From NCBI RefSeq assembly GCF_000427785.1, contig NZ_ATYR01000030.1, forward strand, positions 16,134-80,133: a DNA stretch of 64,000 nucleotides, read 5' to 3'. This document shows, piece after piece, positions 43,796-53,989 of the stretch. The notes beneath the pieces were generated by a model. The model was not told where the DNA came from, searched no databases, and saw nothing but the letters and a program-made list of their open reading frames with translations. The position numbers and the translations under genes were made by a program. The stretch's first letter is position 1. Every line of letters starts with the position of its first letter. This stretch comes from Massilia alkalitolerans DSM 17462. GTDB taxonomy: Bacteria > Pseudomonadota > Gammaproteobacteria > Burkholderiales > Burkholderiaceae_D.

Positions 43796-45028
43796 ATGGA
43801 CTTCGCCTATTCCGAGCGCTGCAGGGAACTGCAGGCGCGCCTGCTCGCCTTCATGGACGAGCACATCTATCCCAACGAACGCGCCTTCAACGAAGAGATC
43901 GCGGCCAATGCCCGCGACCGCGGCACACGCTGGCTGCCCCTCGACCTGATCGAGCGCCTCAAGCCGCTGGCACGCGAGGCCGGGCTGTGGAACCTGTTCC
44001 TGCCGCGCTCGACGCGCGCGCCGGAGGGCCTGTCGAACCTCGATTACGCGCCGCTGTGCGAGATCATGGGCCGCGTGCCCTGGGCCCCGGAAGTGTTCAA
44101 CTGTTCGGCGCCCGACACCGGCAACATGGAAACGCTGGAGCGCTACGCGCCAGACGACATCAAGCGCCAGTGGCTGGAACCGCTGCTGCGCGGCGAGATC
44201 CGCTCGGCCTTCGCCATGACCGAACCGGGCGTGGCCTCCTCGGACGCGACCAACATCGCCACCCGGATCGAGCGCGCTGGCGACGACTACATCATCAACG
44301 GCCACAAGTGGTGGATCTCGGGCGCCGGCGACCCGCGCTGCAAGGTCTTCATCGTGATGGGCAAGACCGACCCGAGCGCGCCCCGCCACCAGCAGCAATC
44401 GATGATCGTGGTCCCGGCCGATACGCCGGGCATCACCATCCTGCGCCCGCTGCCGGTGTTCGGCTACGACGACGCGCCGCACGGCCATTGCGAGATCCTG
44501 TTCGAGAACGTGCGCGTGTCGGGCACGAACATGCTGCTGGGCGAAGGGCGCGGCTTCGAGATCGCCCAGGGCCGCCTTGGGCCGGGCCGCATCCACCACT
44601 GCATGCGCGCCATCGGCGTGGCCGAGCGCGCGCTGGAGCTGATGTGCAGGCGCCTGGAAACCCGCGTGGCCTTCGGGCGCAAGCTGTCCGACCAGGGTGT
44701 CTGGCGCGAGCGGATCGCGGAGAGCCGCATCCGGATCGACACCGCGCGCCTGCTGACCCTCAAGGCCGCCTACATGATGGACACGGTCGGCAACAAGGTG
44801 GCCCAGGCGGAGATCGCGATGATCAAGGTGCTGGCGCCGACCGTGGCCCAGGACGTGCTGGACTGGGCGATCCAGGCCCATGGCGCGGCCGGGGTATCGG
44901 ACGAGTTCCCGCTGGCTTACCAGTGGGCGGCGAACCGGAGCTTGCGCCTGGCCGACGGGCCGGACGAGGTGCACCGCAATGCGGTGGCCAAGCTGGAGCT
45001 GGCGAAGTATGCGGGGCCAGACGGCTGA
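43796..45028 (+). CDS. Acyl-CoA dehydrogenase
   Basis: 410 aa flavoenzyme; ATG 43796 with CAGGAGG. FAMTEPGVASSDATNI (FAD/substrate loop), INGHKWWISGAG, GRLGPGRIHHCMR, and the C-terminal AIQAHGAAGVSDEFPL with the ACAD11-like core. It follows the APH-like gene by 22 bp, and the pair mirrors the two halves of ACAD10/11. Converges on the MaoC gene group across a repeat region. Confidence 0.92.
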   Translation: MDFAYSERCRELQARLLAFMDEHIYPNERAFNEEIAANARDRGTRWLPLDLIERLKPLAREAGLWNLFLPRSTRAPEGLSNLDYAPLCEIMGRVPWAPEVFNCSAPDTGNMETLERYAPDDIKRQWLEPLLRGEIRSAFAMTEPGVASSDATNIATRIERAGDDYIINGHKWWISGAGDPRCKVFIVMGKTDPSAPRHQQQSMIVVPADTPGITILRPLPVFGYDDAPHGHCEILFENVRVSGTNMLLGEGRGFEIAQGRLGPGRIHHCMRAIGVAERALELMCRRLETRVAFGRKLSDQGVWRERIAESRIRIDTARLLTLKAAYMMDTVGNKVAQAEIAMIKVLAPTVAQDVLDWAIQAHGAAGVSDEFPLAYQWAANRSLRLADGPDEVHRNAVAKLELAKYAGPDG

Positions 45029-45067
45029 GCGGCTGCTTCGCCACTAACAGAACCAATATCGTTAGCT

Positions 45068-45172
45068 CGTCGTTCCGGCGAAGGCCGGAACCCAATTCCG
45101 TTGCGTCATGGTGCAATCCGCTTGCACAAGGCTGCACGCAAAATTGGATCCCGGCCTTCGCCGGGATGACGG
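45068..45172. repeat. REP-like inverted repeat pair
   Basis: Left arm includes TTCCGGCGAAGGCCGGAA and CCCAATTC (to 45097); the right arm, 45140-45172, holds AAATTGGATCCCGGCCTTCGC followed by CGGGATGACG. These are the two ends of the familiar proteobacterial repeat of this sequence. It separates two convergent operons and can form a long hairpin acting as a terminator. Confidence 0.7.
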
Positions 45173-45209
45173 TCTAAGGGCTGACGCAAAGGATAACGAT
45201 GCGGGTTGT

Positions 45210-45660
45210 TTAAGCGTAGGCGCGTATCAGAAACTCGGCGGCGCACACCGGCTTGGCGCCCTCCCCGTCGGGTTCGACGGCTACACTCCACGTCAGCTGC
45301 ACCCCGCCCTCGATCGGGTCGCAGGCCGCCAGCAGCCACCTGCCCCGCACCCGGCTCCCGCTCGGGAGCGGCGCCGGAAAGCGCACCCGGTTCAGCCCGT
45401 AGTTGAGCCCCATGCGCATGCCCTCGATCGCCAGCGCGCTTTCCAGCATCGCGGGCAGCAGCGACAGCGTCAGGAAGCCGTGCGCGACGGGTGCGCCGAA
45501 GGGTGACTCGCGGGCGCAGCGCTCGGGGTCGACGTGGATCCATTGGCGGTCTTCGGTGGCTTCGGCAAAGGCCTTGATGCGCTCCTGGCCGACTTCGAAC
45601 CAGTTCGAGACGGCGACCTCGCTTCCCACCAGCTGCGGCAGCTCCGCGAACGCAATCGTT

Positions 45661-45668
<8 letters not shown>
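45210..45668 (-). CDS. MaoC-type hotdog hydratase
   Basis: 152 aa single-hotdog protein. EATEDRQWIHVDPERC carries the Asp-x4-His hydratase pair; SPFGAPVAHGFLTLS is the family block. It overlaps the next MaoC gene by 8 bp, so the two may form a heterodimer. Predicted (R)-enoyl-CoA hydratase; the chain is unknown. Confidence 0.9.
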
Positions 45669-46128
<460 letters not shown>

Positions 46129-46137
46129 GTGCCCTCC

Positions 46138-47277
46138 TTACGCGGCCTGCTGGAAGCCCGGTTGCGCCATGAAGCGCGCCAGGTGGTGGTCGCGGTCGCC
46201 CAGGGTCAGCTCGATCATCGACAGGCGCTTGAAGTAGTGCGCGGCGGCCAGTTCGTCGGTCACGCCCATGCCGCCGTGCAGCTGCACCGCCTGCTGGCCG
46301 ATGAAGCGGGCGGCCTGACCGACGCGGTACTTGGCCGCCGAGACCACGCGGCGGCGCTCGCCGGCGTCATGGCCATCCAGGGTGACGGCCGCCAGCAGCG
46401 CCATCGAGCGCGCCTGCTCCAGGTGGATGACCATGTCCGCCATGCGATGCTGGAGCGCCTGGAACTTGCCGATCGGGACGCCGAACTGCTGGCGCGTCTT
46501 GAGGTAGTCCAGCGTGGCCTCGAACAGCGCTTCCATCGCCCCCAGCGCCTCGGCGCACAGCAGGCCGGCGCCGTAGTCGGCGGCCGCTTCCAGGATATCC
46601 CAGCCGGCCCCCGGCGTGCCGATCACGGCGTCCGGCCCCAGTTGCACGGCGTCCAGGCGCAGGGTCGCGGCGCGCTGGCCGTCGAGCGTACGGAAGCCGG
46701 TCAGCTGCACACCGGGCGCATCTGCCGGCAGCGCGAACAGGGTGATGCCGGTCTCGTCGCGCTGGCCGCCGGCGCTACGTGCCGAGACCACCAGCACGCC
46801 GGCCTCGAGGCCATGCACGACCGCCGTCTTCTCGCCATCCAGGCGCCAGCCGCCGTCGATGCCTTGCGCGCGGGTCGCGATGTCGCGCAGGTCGTGGCGC
46901 GCCTGCCGCTCCCCCAGCGCGCATGCCAGCTTCAGGCTGCCCTGCGCCACCTGTTCCAGGAGCGGGCCGTGCGCCCCGCCCAGCTTGAGGAACTGGCTGC
47001 CCAGCACGGTGGCGAAATACGGTTCCACCACCAGGCCGCGGCCCAGCTCGCGCATGACCACGAACAGGTCGACCGCGGTGCCGTCGAATCCGCCCTGTGC
47101 TTCGGGCACCGGCAGCGCCGTCATGCCCAGCTCGGCCAGCGTGGCCCATGCCGCAGCGGATGTCCCCTGGCTGGAGGCGACGATGGCGCGGCGCTGCTCG
47201 AAACCGTAGTCGCGGCCGATCCAGCGCTTGAGCGCGTCGGCGAACTGGAGCTGCTCTTCCTTGAAGTCGAAATGCAT
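46138..47277 (-). CDS. Acyl-CoA dehydrogenase, atypical subunit
   Basis: 379 aa. The fold markers ALPVPEAQGGFDG, QQFGVPIGKFQALQHRMADM and QAVQLHGGMGVTDEL are present, but the usual substrate/FAD loop (SEPGAGSD-like) is replaced by a shorter region (ACALGERQARHD). Paired with the full-length gene just upstream, it looks like the second subunit of a heteromeric acyl-CoA dehydrogenase. Confidence 0.9.
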   Translation of the reverse strand: MHFDFKEEQLQFADALKRWIGRDYGFEQRRAIVASSQGTSAAAWATLAELGMTALPVPEAQGGFDGTAVDLFVVMRELGRGLVVEPYFATVLGSQFLKLGGAHGPLLEQVAQGSLKLACALGERQARHDLRDIATRAQGIDGGWRLDGEKTAVVHGLEAGVLVVSARSAGGQRDETGITLFALPADAPGVQLTGFRTLDGQRAATLRLDAVQLGPDAVIGTPGAGWDILEAAADYGAGLLCAEALGAMEALFEATLDYLKTRQQFGVPIGKFQALQHRMADMVIHLEQARSMALLAAVTLDGHDAGERRRVVSAAKYRVGQAARFIGQQAVQLHGGMGVTDELAAAHYFKRLSMIELTLGDRDHHLARFMAQPGFQQAA

Positions 47278-47288
47278 GGTGCCTCTCC

Positions 47289-48491
<1,203 letters not shown>

Positions 48492-48519
48492 GTCGTCTCC
48501 TTGTTATCGCCGCCTTAAA

Positions 48520-48570
48520 AAGCACGATCGTTCACAAGGATTGTACCCGACAGTTTTGCTGACTAGTTAG
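48520..48570. promoter_or_regulatory. Two palindromic sites upstream of the acyl-CoA dehydrogenase operon
   Basis: A perfect 8-bp palindrome ACGATCGT (48524-48531) in AAGCACGATCGTTC, and CTGACTAGTTAG (48559-48570), palindromic at 10 of 12 positions. They lie 33 and 68 bp before the start codon. Both are of the size bound by TetR-family regulators that control fatty-acid genes. No such regulator lies in the window. Confidence 0.45.
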
Positions 48571-48580
48571 AAATTTGGAA

Positions 48581-48610
48581 GCATGCAGGGCGAGCCGCCG
48601 CCCTGCATGC
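48581..48610 (-). terminator. Hairpin after the PEP-CTERM gene
   Basis: Perfect 12-bp stem GCATGCAGGGCG / CGCCCTGCATGC with a 6-nt loop, just past the stop codon of the minus-strand PEP-CTERM gene. The following bases are only moderately T-rich. Confidence 0.6.
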
Positions 48611-48617
48611 GACAGGA

Positions 48618-49427
48618 TCAGCGGCTGCGGCGGCGGGTGATCGCGCCCGCGCCAATCATGCCCAGCAGCATCAGGGCGATGCTCGAAGGTTCAGGGACTT
48701 CGGCCGCCTGGCCTTCCTGGTTGGCGACGTTGCCCAGGCCGTTACCCTGGCCGTTGCCGATGCCGTTGCCGTTGCCATTCAGGGCGCCGTTGCCGATGCC
48801 GTTGCCGATACCATTCCCGTTTCCATTGCCGTTGCCCGGGAGCAGACCGGAAGTGCTGTCGCTCGCGCCGTTGCCCTGGCCGGCGGACGGGGTCGTGCTC
48901 GTGAGATCGCCGCCCGTGACGAGGCCCGGAGCGCTGTTGCCGCCGCCCGCGTTGCCGCCGCCCGCGTTGCCGCCGCCCGCGTTGCCGCCCGAGCTTTGGT
49001 TGCCGCCGCCGGTCAAGCCCGGCGCCTTGCTCATACCATCCGTGATGATGGCCCCATAAGCGTCACCGACCACCGACTTGCCGGTACCCGCGGTTGCGGC
49101 CAGGATGCCGTGGCCCGACGCCAGCAGGTAGTTTGCCTCGATACCGCGCTGGAAGAACAGCTTGGTCTGGCCTTCGACCTGCTGCACGCTGCCTGCGACT
49201 TTGCCGTACAGGATGTCGGCGAGGCTGGCGTTCGCGGTATGGGACACGCCGGCCACCAGGTTCAAGTTGCCTTGCAGGACACCCGAGCCGAGCACGTCGG
49301 TACCGTTGCCGGTAGTCCAACCGCTGACGACGTTCGACGGCTGGGCAGCCGAGGAGGTGATGGTACCGGCCTGGGCAGTAGCTGCGCCGGCGATGAGACT
49401 TGCGATGACAAGGCGGCGAATTAACAT
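48618..49427 (-). CDS. PEP-CTERM sorting domain protein with Gly/Asn repeats
   Basis: 269 aa from ATG 49427 with AGGAG upstream. Signal peptide (MLIRRLVIASLIAGAATAQA), a soluble part, a GGGNA repeat block (about 150-170), a GNGNGIGNG-type repeat block (about 198-235), and a C-terminal PEP-CTERM: VPEPSSIALMLLGMIGAGAI followed by RRRSR. Such proteins are exported and processed by an exosortase; none is in the window. The repeats suggest an extended surface or biofilm-matrix protein. AT-rich upstream DNA; terminated by the hairpin at 48581. Confidence 0.9.
   Translation of the reverse strand: MLIRRLVIASLIAGAATAQAGTITSSAAQPSNVVSGWTTGNGTDVLGSGVLQGNLNLVAGVSHTANASLADILYGKVAGSVQQVEGQTKLFFQRGIEANYLLASGHGILAATAGTGKSVVGDAYGAIITDGMSKAPGLTGGGNQSSGGNAGGGNAGGGNAGGGNSAPGLVTGGDLTSTTPSAGQGNGASDSTSGLLPGNGNGNGNGIGNGIGNGALNGNGNGIGNGQGNGLGNVANQEGQAAEVPEPSSIALMLLGMIGAGAITRRRSR
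48730..48835. repeat. Degenerate short tandem repeat encoding Gly-Asn
   Basis: Alternating GTTGCC / GATGCC / ATTCCC-like 6-12 bp units within the PEP-CTERM gene (GNGNGIGNG on the protein). Prone to slippage. Confidence 0.7.
48936..48980. repeat. 15-bp tandem repeat, three exact copies
   Basis: Unit GTTGCCGCCGCCCGC at 48936, 48951 and 48966, followed by a partial fourth. Encodes GGGNA inside the PEP-CTERM protein, in frame, so copy-number change would not break the gene. Confidence 0.85.
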
Positions 49428-49768
49428 ATCGATAACTCCTGAGTTGATGTTCAATTGTTGTTCTTACAACCGTAGAGTTATGCTACCACAGCTAAAAAAA
49501 ACTCAGCTTTAAGCCCAGCTCAACAGTGCGCGGGGTATGAATCTGAGAAAAATGCTCGAAACGCAGTAGGATTGATCCTACCCGAAAGATTGGCGGGGGA
49601 TAGGCTGGAGCAGTTAACGATGCAATTTATTGCGGTTAAGAAAACTTCCAACCCTAAATAGGATTGCACGGGAAGCAAGTTATGGGGAATTAGTAAAACA
49701 AAAGAAAAGGCCGGGCCCTGCAAGCAGGGCCCGGCCATGTCACCGGTTCGGGCGGGGCGTTGCGCCGA
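49428..49768. other. Gene-free interval upstream of the PEP-CTERM gene
   Basis: 341 bp, AT-richer than the surroundings. It holds the PEP-CTERM leader, a palindrome GTAGGAT-TG-ATCCTAC (49565-49580), a second TAGGATTG at 49659-49666, and the prc terminator at 49701-49736. The 72-codon open frame at 49520-49738 on the minus strand spans the terminator and is rejected. Confidence 0.6.
49701..49736 (-). terminator. Rho-independent terminator of prc
   Basis: Perfect 13-bp stem GGCCGGGCCCTGC / GCAGGGCCCGGCC followed on the minus strand by TTTTCTTT. It lies 33 bp after the prc stop. Confidence 0.85.
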
Positions 49769-52069
49769 TCAGTTGCCGTTGCGCGAGGCCATGTAAGGCA
49801 TGGCACGCGAGGCCAGGCGGGTATCGGTACGCAGCATGCCCACTTCGTCGGCCAGGATGTTGGCGGCCTCCTGCAGCAGGATGTCCTTGGCATCCTTGGC
49901 CGCCTTCTCCGCTGCCAGTTCCGCCTGCAGGTCGCGCTCGTCGTACTGCAGGCCATCGTCCTGGCGCGGGGCGCCGCGCACGGCGGTCACCGCCTTGGCC
50001 GGCTTGGTCGGGGCCGGCACCTTGCCGCGCGCTTCCTTGCCGGCCGGGCCTGCGGCCGGCTCGTCGCTGCTGGTGCCGCTGGCGCCGGCCAGGCGTGCTT
50101 CGCGCAGCTTGGCGCGGGCATCCTGGGCGTCGCGCTCCTTGCGGCGCACCGTCTCGTTCAGCGAGATCGAATTCTCCTTGCGGATCTTGAGCACCTCGGC
50201 GATGTCTTCCTGCAGGAACTGGAACTCCTTGTCCTTCGCGATACGCGCCTCATGGCGCTTCTGCAACGGACCGATCAGCTCCTTGAGGTCGCCCGCGGCC
50301 GTGTAGCTGGCCGGCTTGATGGCCACCCAGGGCAGCGCGTTGGCATACGAGGACTCGCCGAAGCTTTCCGGGTCGGTCAGCACCGGCAGCTTGATGTCCG
50401 GCGTCACGCCGCGCAGTTGGGTGGTGCCGCCGTTGATGCGGAAGAACTGCGCGATGGTCATCTTCAGCTCGCCATAGCGCACCTTCTCGGCCGGCGAGAA
50501 GCGGTCCAGGTCGATCAGGGTCTGCACCGTGCCCTTGCCGAAGCTCGGTTCGCCGATCACCAGGCCGCGGCCATAGTCCTGCACTGCGGCGGCGAAGATT
50601 TCCGACGCCGAGGCCGAGCCGCGGTTGATCAGGACGCCTATCGGACCGTCCCAGGCCAGGCCCGGCTGCAGGTCGGACTCGACCTCGACGCGGCCCTGCG
50701 CGTCGCGCTGCTGGACCACCGGGCCCTTGTCGATGAACAGGCCGGTCAGTTCGATGGCCTCGGTCAGCGAGCCGCCGCCGTTGTTGCGCAGGTCGATCAG
50801 GACGTTGTCGACCTTCTCCTTCTTGAGTTCGCCCAGGATGCGGGCCACGTCGCGGGTGGCGCTGCGGTAATCCTTTTCGCCGCGGCGGCGTGCCTCGAAG
50901 TCGAGGTAGAAGGTCGGCAGCGAGATTACGCCGATGCGGCGCTTGAAGGCGCCGTCCTTGACCTCGATGATCGATTTCTTGGCGGCCTGCTCTTCCATGC
51001 TGATCTTCTTGCGCACCATTGACACGGTCACGTGCTTGGCGTCGGGACCGGCGTCGCCGGGCAGGACGTCGAGGCGGACCGTGGTGCCCTTCTCGCCGCG
51101 CACCAGCTGCACGACGTCGTCGATGCGCCAGCCCAGCACGTCGGTGAACGGCTTGTCGCCCTGGGCCACGCCGACGATGCGGTCGCCGACCTTCAGCTTG
51201 CCCGACAACGCGGCCGGGCTGCCCGGCACGATCTCGCGGATGATGGTGTACTCGTCGCGCGTCTGCAGCACGGCGCCGATGCCTTCCAGCGACAGGCGCA
51301 TGGCGATGTCGAAGTTGTCGGCCGAGCGCGGGCCCAGGTAATTGGTGTGCGGCTCGATCGCGGTGGCGTACGCGTTCATGAACATCTGGAACACGTCTTC
51401 GTTGTTCAGCTTGCGGATGCGGGTGATGTAGTTCTCGTAGCGCTTGTCGAGCGTCTCGCGAATGGCTTTTTCTTCCTTGCCGGCGAGCTTCAGGCGCAGC
51501 CAGTCGTTCTTGACGCGCTTGCGCCACAGCTCGCGGACCTCGTCTTCACTCTTGGCCCAGGGCGACTTCTCGCGGTCGAGTTCGATCGATTCGTCGAGGG
51601 TGAAGTCAGGGCGAGTCTTCAGCAGCTGGCGCGCGTAGTTCATGCGCTCGGTAAAGCGCTGCTGGTACAGGTTGTAGATGGCGAAGGGACCGGTCAGGTC
51701 CTCGTTGTTGATGGCGTCGTCCATCTTGGTCCGCAGGGAAGCGAACCTGTCGATGTCGGCCTGGACGAAGTACAGCTTCTCGCTGTCGAGTCCTTCGAAG
51801 TAGTTGTCGAAGATCTTGACCGACATCGCGTCGTCGAGCGGCACCGCCTTGTAGTGGTAGCGGCCGAGCACCCGCGATGCCCACAGCGCCGCCTGGGTTT
51901 GCTCGGCAAGCGGCTTCATCTGCAGCGTGGCAGCGGCCGACCCGGCACCGGCGCCTGCAGCCTTGGCCGGCACGACGGCGGCGACCTTTTCCTTCTCCGG
52001 CTGGGCAGTCACCACATGGGCGGACATCGCAAAGGCCATCGCGGCCATGAACAGGTGGTGCTTCTTCAT
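49769..52069 (-). CDS. prc: Tail-specific carboxy-terminal protease Prc/Tsp (S41)
   Basis: 766 aa, larger than CtpA and like E. coli Prc. Start ATG 52069 with GGAGAG. Signal peptide (MKKHHLFMAAMAFAMSAHVVTA), N-terminal helical domain, PDZ (about 235-320, GIGAVLQTRDEYTIIREIVPGSPA), the catalytic S41 core with nucleophile in RGSASASEIFAAA and Lys in EPSFGKGTVQT, and a C-terminal DUF3340-like helical tail with Lys/Ala-rich end. Periplasmic protease that trims tagged or misfolded proteins and cell-wall hydrolases. The longer open frame upstream is not coding. Confidence 0.95.
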   Translation of the reverse strand: MKKHHLFMAAMAFAMSAHVVTAQPEKEKVAAVVPAKAAGAGAGSAAATLQMKPLAEQTQAALWASRVLGRYHYKAVPLDDAMSVKIFDNYFEGLDSEKLYFVQADIDRFASLRTKMDDAINNEDLTGPFAIYNLYQQRFTERMNYARQLLKTRPDFTLDESIELDREKSPWAKSEDEVRELWRKRVKNDWLRLKLAGKEEKAIRETLDKRYENYITRIRKLNNEDVFQMFMNAYATAIEPHTNYLGPRSADNFDIAMRLSLEGIGAVLQTRDEYTIIREIVPGSPAALSGKLKVGDRIVGVAQGDKPFTDVLGWRIDDVVQLVRGEKGTTVRLDVLPGDAGPDAKHVTVSMVRKKISMEEQAAKKSIIEVKDGAFKRRIGVISLPTFYLDFEARRRGEKDYRSATRDVARILGELKKEKVDNVLIDLRNNGGGSLTEAIELTGLFIDKGPVVQQRDAQGRVEVESDLQPGLAWDGPIGVLINRGSASASEIFAAAVQDYGRGLVIGEPSFGKGTVQTLIDLDRFSPAEKVRYGELKMTIAQFFRINGGTTQLRGVTPDIKLPVLTDPESFGESSYANALPWVAIKPASYTAAGDLKELIGPLQKRHEARIAKDKEFQFLQEDIAEVLKIRKENSISLNETVRRKERDAQDARAKLREARLAGASGTSSDEPAAGPAGKEARGKVPAPTKPAKAVTAVRGAPRQDDGLQYDERDLQAELAAEKAAKDAKDILLQEAANILADEVGMLRTDTRLASRAMPYMASRNGN

Positions 52070-52226
52070 TCGTCGTCTCTCCGAAACGGTATTCCATGCC
52101 TCGGCGCGACCGGCGGCGGGCCGGTCAATACGCCCTTTGCGAGCCATTCTACAGGAAGCCGGGGGAAGGCAGAGCCAGCGAATACGCATTTACGCCCATT
52201 AATTAAGGCTGGCGTAAGCCAGGCAT

Positions 52227-52775
52227 TCATCCTTTGACAAGCTGCATCAGTTCCTCGCGGAAAACCGTGGCGAATCCGGCAAACAGCAGGACCGGGATCC
52301 AGGGCCAGGAACGCGCCGCCAGGCGCCAGTCCACCGGAGACGGCCAGAAGGACAGGAATTGCGGCGCCAGGAAAAACGCCAGCGCGAGGTCGACCGGCTC
52401 GAACACCAGGCCGTGACGGGTGCGCCACCAGGCCACGGCGAAGGGCAGCACCAGCACCAGGAGCGGCGCGAGCGCGCTCGGCGCCGCGTTGTACCAGCGC
52501 AGGTTGGCGAAGGTGACGGAGCCGAGTTCCCAGTTATGGCCCGCGTTTTTCCCGCCTCGCGCTTTCTTGATGCGTTTCGGAATCACGGTCAGCCCGATCG
52601 GCTCGGCATTGGTGAGCAGCCCGACCGAGAAATGCGCCAGCTCGTGGCACAGGGTGCCGGCAGCCGTGAACACGAAGAAGAAGGGATGCGCGCCCGAGCC
52701 GATCCACAGCAGCAGCGCCAGCGCGGCCGACGGTAGCAGGTAGAGCAGCAGGTCGGACCAACCCGCCAGGCTCAT
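52227..52775 (-). CDS. M50-like membrane metalloprotease-family protein
   Basis: 182 aa from ATG 52775, 1 bp after the tdk stop. Multispanning: hydrophobic segments at about 8-27, 32-52, 105-125 and 130-165. HELAH at about 46-50 is the zinc-binding HExxH of M50-like proteins, and this small family (DUF with HELAH) is often called M50 family. The second zinc-ligand motif is not evident, so activity is uncertain. Confidence 0.75.
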   Translation of the reverse strand: MSLAGWSDLLLYLLPSAALALLLWIGSGAHPFFFVFTAAGTLCHELAHFSVGLLTNAEPIGLTVIPKRIKKARGGKNAGHNWELGSVTFANLRWYNAAPSALAPLLVLVLPFAVAWWRTRHGLVFEPVDLALAFFLAPQFLSFWPSPVDWRLAARSWPWIPVLLFAGFATVFREELMQLVKG

Positions 52776-52776
52776 G

Positions 52777-53334
52777 TCAATGCGATCCGGAGTAGAAGCA
52801 GCGGCCGCAGGCCTGGCGATAGCTCTCGTTGCCGCCGATTGACACCTGCTCGCCCTCGCGAATGCGGCGGCCCTCGGCATCGACGCGGATGTTCATGGTC
52901 GCCTTCTTGCCGCAGGAGCAGATGTTCTTGATTTCCTCGATGTCGTCGGCCAGCGCCAGCAGGTAAGCCGAGCCCGGGAAAGGCTCGCCGCGGAAGTCGC
53001 TGCGCAGGCCATAGCAGATCACGGGGATGCCGCGCACCTGGGCGACCTGGTGCAGCTGCTGCACCTGCGCCGTGCTGAGGAACTGGGCTTCATCGACCAG
53101 GATGCAGGCGACCGGCGGCGCGCTGGCCAGGAAATCGGTATCGCCGTCGAACAGGTCGACCTGGCGCTGCGGACCGAGACGCGAGGTGATCAGGCCGACG
53201 CCGTAGCGGTTGTCGATGGCCGCCGTGTAGAGCTTGACCTGCTGGCCCTGCTCTTCGTAGTTGTGCGCGACCTGCAGCAGGGCGGTCGATTTGCCGGCGT
53301 TCATCGCCGAGTACCTGAAATAGAGTTTTGCCAC
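52777..53334 (-). CDS. tdk: Thymidine kinase
   Basis: 185 aa, type II. Phosphorylates thymidine. P-loop SAMNAGKST, VDEAQFLS with catalytic Glu, the lasso region, and a structural zinc site (CSCGKKA ... CGRC). Followed by the membrane-protein gene. Confidence 0.95.
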   Translation of the reverse strand: MAKLYFRYSAMNAGKSTALLQVAHNYEEQGQQVKLYTAAIDNRYGVGLITSRLGPQRQVDLFDGDTDFLASAPPVACILVDEAQFLSTAQVQQLHQVAQVRGIPVICYGLRSDFRGEPFPGSAYLLALADDIEEIKNICSCGKKATMNIRVDAEGRRIREGEQVSIGGNESYRQACGRCFYSGSH

Positions 53335-53418
53335 GGCCCTGCCCTGAAACTGAATCGCTACGGATAATTACCGGATTATAACAAGCAGGACTGTCCCGAC
53401 ACCAGCCTCCGAAGCCGT

Positions 53419-53973
53419 TCAGCCGGCATGCAGCTGGGCCGGATTGCCGGCCACGCGCCCGCCCGCCGGCACGTCGTGGGTCACCACGCTGCCGGCGCCG
53501 ATCACGGCGTCGTCGCCGATCGTGACGCCCGGCAAGATGATGGCGCCGCCGCCGATCCAGACGTTGCTGCCGATCGTGACCGGCCGGCCGGATTCCAGGC
53601 CACTGCGGCGCTGGTGCGGGTCGAGCGGATGCTCGGCGGTGTAGATCTGGACCGCCGGGCCGATACGGGTGTCGTCGCCGATGCTGACACCGGCGACGTC
53701 GAGGATGATGCAGTTGAAGTTGATGAAGACCCGGCTGCCGATGCGGATGTTCCAGCCATAGTCGCAATGGAAGGGAGGACGCACGATGCTGCCCTCGCCC
53801 ACCGCGGCCAGGCGCTCGGCCAGCAGGCTGCGCCAGACCGGGACCGGCTGGCCCAGCGCCGCGTTGTAGCGCGCCAGCCAGGCGGCGGTGATCGCCTGCT
53901 CGGCCACCAGTTCGGGATCGCTGGCGTGGTAGGGCTGGCCCTCCAGCATCTTGTGGCGTTCGCTCATCTTCAT
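53419..53973 (-). CDS. Sugar/maltose O-acetyltransferase (hexapeptide repeat)
   Basis: 184 aa; ATG 53973 with AGGAG. Mac domain start (KMLEGQPYHASDPEL), then left-handed beta-helix hexapeptides with the catalytic His in YTAEHPLDP and the GSNVWIGGGAIILPGVTIGDD block. Matches the maltose/galactoside acetyltransferase group (Maa/NodL); the acceptor is unknown. It follows the acylase gene by 16 bp. Confidence 0.9.
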   Translation of the reverse strand: MKMSERHKMLEGQPYHASDPELVAEQAITAAWLARYNAALGQPVPVWRSLLAERLAAVGEGSIVRPPFHCDYGWNIRIGSRVFINFNCIILDVAGVSIGDDTRIGPAVQIYTAEHPLDPHQRRSGLESGRPVTIGSNVWIGGGAIILPGVTIGDDAVIGAGSVVTHDVPAGGRVAGNPAQLHAG

Positions 53974-53989
53974 GCGCTTCTCCTGCGGA

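Noticed and set aside
49520..49738. 72-codon minus-strand frame
   Set aside because: Spans the prc terminator, lacks a Shine-Dalgarno and resembles no protein.
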